Origin: Anisodus tanguticus
Lineage: Eukaryota > Streptophyta > Magnoliopsida > Solanales > Solanaceae
Direction: 5' to 3'
Assembly (NCBI GenBank): GCA_034509755.1
Contig: CM067541.1
Span: 24,620,501-24,684,500, forward strand
Length of the DNA: 64,000 nucleotides
Numbering within the stretch: position 1 is the stretch's first letter; each line of letters starts with the position of its first letter. The notes below the pieces were generated by a model, which saw nothing but the letters and a program-made list of their open reading frames with translations, ran no database searches and was not told where the DNA came from. Positions 57,761 to 64,000 of the stretch are shown here, piece after piece. The translations under genes and the position numbers were made by a program.

Positions 57761-58286
57761 TCGAGGGGTCAATGTGACGAAAGTCGGGCCCAAATTGGAT
57801 TGGGAGATGCCTGGAGGAGATTGCTGGGCTCCAGGAAATAGGTCGAATTGATGTGGCCCATTGACTAGCCTATGGAGGACTGGTAGGTTGCCTAAAATTG
57901 GATCCAAAATTGAAAGTTGTGGAAAAAGTCATTATAGTGAATTTATTTTTTGTAAAGGATAAAAAAAAATAACAGGTACAGGAAGAGAAAATAATAATAA
58001 TTATGGTAGCGTGTAATGAGAAGAATTATGAATTTTGTTCTTTGGGAATAGGGAGAAATCAGAACCTATGTACTTGGGAAGTAAAAAAAAAGGGGGGAAG
58101 GCAGACAATAGGTTCTGACAGAATGGGCGAAAAGACACAGCAAGATGCTTCTTCTTGGGCAATCGAAGAAAGAAAGCAAAGAGAAAGAAAAAAAACCTGA
58201 CACGAGGTGCAGTCGCCGGTTGAGGAAACCGATGTGAGGCTGCGGATGAAAGAAAAAATAGGGTTTAGATTTTGGTACTGATATCA
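57761..58286 (-). pseudogene. gag remnant and leader of copia E
   Basis: Only a Pro/Gln-rich gag tail comparable to that at 30500-30660 is recognisable (57800-57890). The remainder up to the primer site is purine-rich on the plus strand with poly(A/G) runs. Most of gag has been lost. Confidence 0.5.
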
Positions 58287-58452
58287 TATAAGATTATATT
58301 AATATTTCTTCGAGAGTCTTTTTTATCAATACAAATATATAAGTGTACAATGTGAAATCGTAATATAATAAGGATTATATAACTATCATAATTATATATC
58401 ATTAAATATTACACTATATATGGAGTGTAATATTTTTGTACACCTTAATACA
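58287..58452 (-). repeat. 5' LTR of copia E
   Basis: 166 bp, TGTATTAAGGTG at the minus-strand start. It aligns with 54123-54289 and with the LTRs of copia A and the 29798 fragment. Confidence 0.85.
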
Positions 58453-59434
58453 ATACAATACACCTTTTTGCATCTTTTAAATATAATGAACTTTTTGGTA
58501 TTAGTAATATAGAAATAAAAGGAGAACAAAGTTTTAAGCACTGCGTAATCACCTTTCAAAATGTAGTTTGAAAGATGAACAAGGTGGGGATAGGAGACAA
58601 CTCTAAAGTTGGGAAAGACAATAGGTAGTACTAGAATAGGAATTTTATCTGATTTGGATTCCCACCCCCGGATTTCACAAAGAAAAGTAAACAAATGACA
58701 AATGAACATATCTAGGTTAAACTACAAAAAGCCAAACCAACAACTCCTTTATGCAAGATGTCAACTACTTGGTACGTTAGGGAATAACAACTTGAGCAAT
58801 TTGCATGTAATGGAAAATAGTGTTGCCAGGGGAGGGGAAGTCAAAGATTTGCGTAAGCGGGCTATTTGGTGGAACATATTCAACCAGGAATCAGGTTCAC
58901 TATAAAGAGATGTAGGATTTTGTTCTGGCTTTCGGCACATGATGATGTGTTGATTCATGTAGATTTTGTCCAAGTTCACTCTTTACATGCTGTTTCATCT
59001 TTCACTTTTTTCCAGGAAAGGGAGAAGTGGGGTGCACAAAGAGAGAAAATAGAAAACATGTCCGAATGAATGACAATTATAAAATGGTACTATATAAGTT
59101 CTGTCAACGTGAAGTTAAGGACAAGTGTGGAAAACATTGAGATCAACTTCCAAGGTGAAGTTAGAATTTAGTTGAAAAGGATTGGCTTTGATCTTTGATG
59201 CTCAGCGAATTTAATTAGATAAGAACTTTTGAAATTTAAGTAAAAAGGCATTTGCGTTGAAAACACAAGAAAAGTAGAATTGTGTTGAAATCAAGTTACT
59301 TACAGTTCACAAAGGAAAAGCTCCAGGTCAGTGCTTAGCTATACAAGCTCTCAAGAATCTGAGGGTTTAGCAGTCTCCGGGCATAGCTAGATGACAAAAA
59401 AGAGGAACTTAAAATCCAGCTGGAGGCCTGCAGC
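58453..59434. other. Intergenic, no gene recognised
   Basis: Begins with CAATACAATACA, a short tandem repeat at the copia E edge. Open frames at 58702-58905 and 58866-59069 lack any recognisable motif. A 19-base word at 59353-59371 recurs at 61050-61068. It ends in the target duplication CCTGCAGC (59427-59434). Confidence 0.4.
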
Positions 59435-60878
59435 TAGAGATGGCAGTGGATCCTGGACCCGGTCCGAAACCGGTGGATCCAGATCCGTTTTATAGGATAT
59501 GGATCTTCAAAATTTAGACCCGACAGATCCAGATCGGACCCGGATCCATTTTTGACGGGTCGGATTTGGATATGGATCTTGTATTTGAGATTCGTATCCG
59601 ATCCAGATCCAACCTGTGGATCCATTTTTTATTAAATATATTCATAACCTAGAATGTAATTTTATAAGTATTTTCTTAAAAAAATTCATAATTTCTGATA
59701 TGTAAATGATATGTTTAATCATAAATATTTATTGAGATGAATTTTTTTAGTTATCTCTTTTAAAAAAGTAATATTTTTTCATATTGGAGAGGTGTTGAAA
59801 GGGATCAAAAGATGTCTCTAACAAATAACAATTGAGTTGTAGAACTGTAAAGGATGTGATTACTAGCTTTTGTCACATATATATGTCTAGAAGTTGGTTT
59901 GCATAAATTAAAAATTGTCTCGTACCATGCGAGTAAAAAGGATTCCTTCTCTTTTAACATGTGGCATTTAAGTGTTTAATTAAAGATTGATCCTTACTAG
60001 AAAATTAGTAGCACATTAAATAAATTAGTAGGCTGGATAGCATACAATTGGTAGGCAAAGATGTCTTCATATATAATCAAGTAAGAAAAATAAAATTCTA
60101 AAGACTTAAAGAAAATAAAAAAAATAACAAAATCCAGTAGAGAGTTGTAACTACTCTCTTGTTTTAGCTCTTTTAGCTCTCTTCTCCCAACAAACCCCCA
60201 TCCTCCAAAGTTGTTTTCCAATCATACCACCGAGCTGGTCGTCTCTTGGTTTATTCCTGCACTTATAATTTTTGTTGTCATTGAATTTTAAGCTATTGCA
60301 ATATATAGGTTATTTCACAAAGTAATTAAGAAAAATAAGTCACATGTGATCAATGAGGCTATTATTTTGTTTAACATGGTGGTAGAGTCTGGAGTGGCCT
60401 AGAGGTGCTAATTGACTACTGTTACTTCATGTTTTGATGTAATTTATTTGGGTTCCTCAAAAGTAAAAGCAAAATATCAAATATATCTCAGGCAAACAGA
60501 GAATTAGACATGTCTTGGAATGACAAAACATGAACTTCCATGTCTTAGAATTAGACATGTTAAAAGATAATATACTTTTTGCTTAAATCTGTTTATGAAT
60601 TTTGTAAACTTTAATTTGTTTTCTTCTATTTTTTCTAGCATAGGTTGATTGAATGAACTCAATCATTTTTTCAATCAGATTGGGTTTTATTTTATCAAAA
60701 AAGTTTCAACATGTGGAAATATTATTCAAGACAAATTTTTTTACATGTGGATCCAGATCTGATTCGTGGACCCGGTGGATCCGATGGATCCGGATTTGGA
60801 TCTGATATTTATGGATACGATGAATCTGGATATGGATCTAGTAGGATCCGATCTAGATCTGATCCGTTGCCATCCCTA
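59435..60878. mobile_element. Non-autonomous hAT element with GGATCC/AGATCT subterminal arrays
   Basis: Left end TAGAGATGGCAGTGGATCC (59435) and right end GGATCCGTTGCCATCCCTA-like (the actual end is GATCCGTTGCCATCCCTA at 60878) are inverted. Perfect 8-bp target duplications CCTGCAGC lie at 59427-59434 and 60879-60886. Both subterminal zones (59450-59620 and 60740-60870) consist largely of GGATCC, GGATCT, AGATCC and AGATCT words in both orientations. The AT-rich 1.1-kb interior has no transposase. The perfect duplication suggests fairly recent movement by an enzyme encoded elsewhere. Confidence 0.9.
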
Positions 60879-61126
60879 CCTGCAGCGTGGGAGCAATTTG
60901 CTCTTTTCTGAGATAGGACCTTATAGGTGATATCAGTTGCTCTATTCAAACCCTAGTCATTCAGGCACATCCCGCGAGTTACTGGTAGTAGTGCAAAGTG
61001 ACCGGACTACTATCTCCAGAATTAGTATGTCGTAAGCTAGGAAAAATTAAAGAATCTGAGGGTTTAGCTTCTGTAGAAATGACAACTGTCCCACTTGCTT
61101 GGCGACAACTCCAATCACACGATCTA

Positions 61127-62636
61127 TGTACTGAAAGTATATTTATGTCCTAGAGACAATCTGTATTAGGACAAATGTACTTTATACACATTCATATTAT
61201 TATTAATAGAGATTAATATTTTGGCATTTGCAATTATTGAATTATTATTTGATTGTTTGTAATTATTCATTAATATGCATCTCTTGAGCTTACGTTGTCA
61301 TTAATAGAGTGAGATATTAATGATAGAGCTTAACTCTTAAAATAGCCTCGACTAATGATCATCGAGAATGGGATATCGATGATATGTGATAAGTCGACAT
61401 GTGGTCTGCATCACATCCTTAGAGGATGTAGTATGTCTCACCTGCTACAAGTAATGGTTACTCGTGATGGACACGTGGATACTTTGGAAGTATTGGTATA
61501 CCCTGGTGATATAGTGTTTGTTATACTTGTCTAAAGTATAATCAGCGTGTGGGAGATAGAAATCATTAAACTTGAGGTCAATACGCGCCTTGTCTACAAA
61601 GTAATTACTTTGATCCCGTCCTAAGCTCAAATGCCTTATAGGTTGAAATACGGCTTGTATTGGGTACATTATGATGTGGATTGAAGGTGGTAGTTGAGCC
61701 AAGATTAGGATTCATTCCTCGGATGTACATTCGAGAGAACACTCGGATTCTCAGTGATATTAGGTTGACTAAGTCATTGGCCAACGCAATAGACATATTT
61801 AGAATATGGTCTAGTTGTCAATTAATATAAATGAGATACAATGATTAAGTCATTTGGATAGACACTTGACAAATCCTAAGCTTGATCGGGTGTGTCGTGA
61901 ATGAAAGAATTTTATCTTACCACATAAAGGTTAAGTTTACTGGATTCGTGTAAACGTACTTCACATATTGAGTTAGTCTTCCGGCACCGTCTAGGAGTTC
62001 CGTGTAGACCTTAATTTGATTAATGTCGCTATGAGAAGACATGTAGGGTCACACTATGTCGATTGTCCGTTTCGATCTAAGGATGTATTAAGAGAGTAAT
62101 TAAAATGTTCGATTTAGAATCGAGACATTTAAATGACTAATGATTATTTTAATTAAGTCAAAATTGAATTTTGGATTTAATTAAGAATGCACGAAAAAAT
62201 AAAGTCGAGTGCCGCGGCGCCTCTGCCTCGATTTTTGGGTCAGGCCCAAGGTCAAACCCTAATCCAGTTTTGACCTATTTTTTTAACTATAAATAGAGGC
62301 ATTCACCTCATTATTCAACACACCATTTTCTGAAAACATTCTAAGCCTTAGAGACTTAGAATCATATACTCTCTAGAATCATATCCTCTCGAACCTCTGC
62401 CGGATTTCCTAGCTTTCCGAAAGAGAAGTACATTGAAGCTTGGAACTTGCAATCGGAAGGGCAACCGCGTGTGCACAATATAGTAGACAAAGATTCCAGA
62501 TATTATAAATTGTAAGTAAATATTTTATGTTACAAGTTTCATTGTTGTATAACCATACCAGAATTATTGTTGGGTAAGTAAGAAATAAACTTTTTAAACT
62601 TCTGTTGTGCCTTACTTATGTGTTTTGAACCCAACA
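61127..62636 (+). repeat. LTR of a copia element extending past the window (copia F)
   Basis: The right edge is firm: GAACCCAACA ends at 62636, shortly followed by a GGTATCAAGCTC primer-like site. The left edge is inferred at TGTACTGAAAG (61127), about 1.5 kb upstream, because the downstream text TTTATGTCCTAGAGACAATC is LTR-like. The LTR holds a TATA box (62288-62296) and a GTGCCGCGGCGCC palindrome (about 62212). The partner LTR is outside the window. Confidence 0.6.
62288..62296 (+). promoter_or_regulatory. LTR TATA box TATAAATAG of copia F
   Basis: Same nine bases as the Sirevirus-like LTR box. It is followed about 30 bases later by TTATTCAACACACC, a plausible start region. Confidence 0.55.
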
Positions 62637-62648
62637 AAATCCTACAGC

Positions 62649-62660
62649 GGTATCAAGCTC
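62649..62660 (+). promoter_or_regulatory. Primer-binding site of copia F
   Basis: GGTATCAAGCTC lies 12 bases after the LTR end, a variant of the Met-tRNA complement. The distance is longer than usual, so either the LTR end or the primer differs from the standard. Confidence 0.5.
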
Positions 62661-64000
62661 AGGCTGGTTAAATGGTTATATAACAATTGAATGGAATAAT
62701 AATATGGGTTAAACATAAAATTGGATTAAAACAAGGTTTTTTGAAATCTATATGTCTTGAACGAATGTTGACCTTTTGGTATCACCATAAATTATCTCAT
62801 ACGCTACTCGAGAAAGTTATTCCGCTCTAACTCGAACTAAGCCAAGTGCGTTGTCCGGCTCATTGCACGGTGCACAGCTAAGAACGAGTAAAGAACGGAT
62901 GATGGTCGATATGGACGTTATTGATAATGGTGGGTGATGATAAAGGACATGTGTATTGATCCCTAAATTAGATTTAGGGGTTGAACAATTTTATGAAAAT
63001 CAACACAGAAACATTTGTAAGGATGTCAGTGTCGCGGCCCTATGGTAGGGCACCGCGGCTCTGACTAGGGTTTCAAGGAGGCGCCGAGGCTCAATGGTGG
63101 AGCGCCGCGGCGCTAATGCTTCATCTTTTAAAATATGAACTCACTGGACAACAGGCGTCACGGCTCTATGGTGGAGCGTCGCGGCGCTAATGCATTTTTA
63201 GAAGCAGAAATATTTTTGCCTCTGCAGCGCCGCGGTGCTAAATCAATTGCAGAAGCAGAAATGTTACTGCCTCTGAAGCGGCGCTAGTGCATTTTTCAAA
63301 AAATTGGGTTACTGCCTCAGTGGCGCCGCGACGCTAATGATTGGCGTCGCGGCCCCACCTGTCCAGAAACAAAAAAAATTGAGTTCAGAATATTTAACCC
63401 AACATTATTATTATATAGTATGTTATTTGATAAGTATATTGTTTATCTGCTAAATGTTAAATTGGTTGTCATTTACATTTCTAGAATAGTGTATGTTATA
63501 ACTGTCTGGGCAGGCGGTGCCAGTGTTTGATTAAACCATCTTCTATCATGCATATTGGGTTGACGGTTCCCAAACTATATGTGTTATTAGTTTTGCATGA
63601 TGTTAAGATGTCATATCGGATATGGCATAAAAGTGTTGATCTTGGTTAGAACCCTAAAATTAAAATGTTCTCCAAAACTTTAAATACAAGTCTAAGTTAA
63701 AACGTGTCGTCCATTATAATTGTTAGAGTGCAAAATCATTTTCGGCGATACGAGTATTTATGCCAAAGCATTTGCTCTAAGTCTACGAGGACTCAGACTC
63801 TTTCATAGATGTGTTTAAATGTAAAGGTAAATGATAAACTTTTGTGGGTATTTACACCAAAGTGTTTGCTCACAAAGACCAAATTTGCTTAGATACATAA
63901 ACGCAGTCGTGTAATGGGGTTGACTTGCTTAGACAAATCTTGGCGCCAAAGTGTCGGACTAATCTAAGGACGCAATATTAAATGTAATAATTTGATCAAC
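62661..64000 (+). other. Leader of copia F with no gag found
   Basis: 1.3 kb after the primer site contains no gag-like ORF. It includes the GC-palindrome array (63028-63365). Later text repeats TTTATGCCAAAGCATTTGCTC / TTTACACCAAAGTGTTTGCTC (about 63750 and 63851), a second short duplication. A long untranslated leader or a non-coding derivative are both possible. Confidence 0.45.
63028..63365 (+). repeat. Degenerate array of GCGCCGCGGCGCTAATGC units
   Basis: At least six imperfect copies of a GC-rich palindromic core near 63030, 63085-63115, 63150-63185, 63225, 63320 and 63345, several followed by TAATGC(A/T). Two copies share GGCTC(A/T)ATGGTGGAGCG between paired cores. AT-rich AGAAGCAGAAAT...TGCCTCTG spacers repeat between them. 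Confidence 0.75.

Larger units (their letters stand above)
54123..58452 (-). mobile_element. Ty1/copia element on the minus strand, short LTRs (copia E)
   Basis: The 5' LTR (58287-58452, 166 bp) and 3' LTR (54123-54289, 167 bp) both start TGTATTAA on the minus strand and end CTTATA. CAATA occurs at 54118-54122 and again at 58451-58455 and 58456-58460, consistent with a 5-bp target duplication though the edge is ambiguous. The primer site next to the 5' LTR reads TGATATCAGTACC, a mutated TGGTATCAGAGCC. LTR divergence is visibly larger than in copia D, so it is older. It has pol but only traces of gag. Confidence 0.85.

Noticed and set aside
58702..59069. Two overlapping 67-codon frames
   Set aside because: No start context, motif or homology recognised; lengths expected by chance.
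63028..63365. CRISPR-like spaced repeats
   Set aside because: Repeats are degenerate, unequally spaced and in a plant retrotransposon leader; spacers are themselves repeated.

Overview
This is a stretch of plant nuclear DNA. The signs are a complete PLATZ zinc-finger gene with four exons, Ty1/copia elements primed by initiator-Met tRNA, plant hAT transposons and tRNA-derived SINEs. Several repeats (a Tekay-like gypsy LTR, a SINE tail, a Sirevirus-like copia element) recall asterids, perhaps Solanaceae. That is recognition from memory, not a search. I see no rRNA, tRNA gene or CRISPR array.

Layout. 1-1666: probable gypsy LTR. 1822-7221: two 5'-truncated copia elements joined head to head inside integrase. 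7885-9636: the PLATZ gene, the only well-supported host protein gene; its first coding exon seems to be the ATG alone, and intron 3 carries a SINE. 9818-11381: a foldback and a MULE-like inverted-repeat element. 12523-16579: a whole hAT element with TIRs, an 8-bp target-site duplication (TSD) and a dead transposase. 16730-17533: a small element, also with an 8-bp TSD. 18203-28180: a 10-kb Sirevirus-like copia element with 935/940-bp LTRs, TSD gttta, gag, pol, a third env-position ORF and repeated polypurine tracts. 28973-29340: a MITE whose empty site survives at 31140-31253. 29798-30960: a copia 5' fragment. 31258-34583: degenerate hAT material. 37418-43947: an old copia element with 1.26-kb LTRs. 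44115-45374: foldback, MITE and SINE. 45423-50468: a young copia element, TSD attaa, five LTR differences by eye. 50508-52777: a ZMYM1-type hAT element inserted in a SINE remnant. 53641-53979: a short minus-strand ORF with a signal peptide and a TATA box, possibly a secreted-peptide gene. 54123-58452: an older minus-strand copia element just upstream of that ORF. 59435-60878: a non-autonomous hAT element with a perfect 8-bp TSD. 61127-64000: the 5' LTR and GC-palindrome leader of another copia element running off the window.

How it fits together. The window is an intergenic nest. Element proteins are nearly all broken by stops and frameshifts, many of which look like C-to-T or G-to-A changes, as expected of methylated silenced DNA. 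Nesting gives an order: SINE remnant first, then copia 45423-50468 and hAT 50508-52777 beside and into it. The most unusual signal is a short palindromic motif (ATGTTG-spacer-CAACAT) repeated through the LTRs and coding regions of the Sirevirus-like element.
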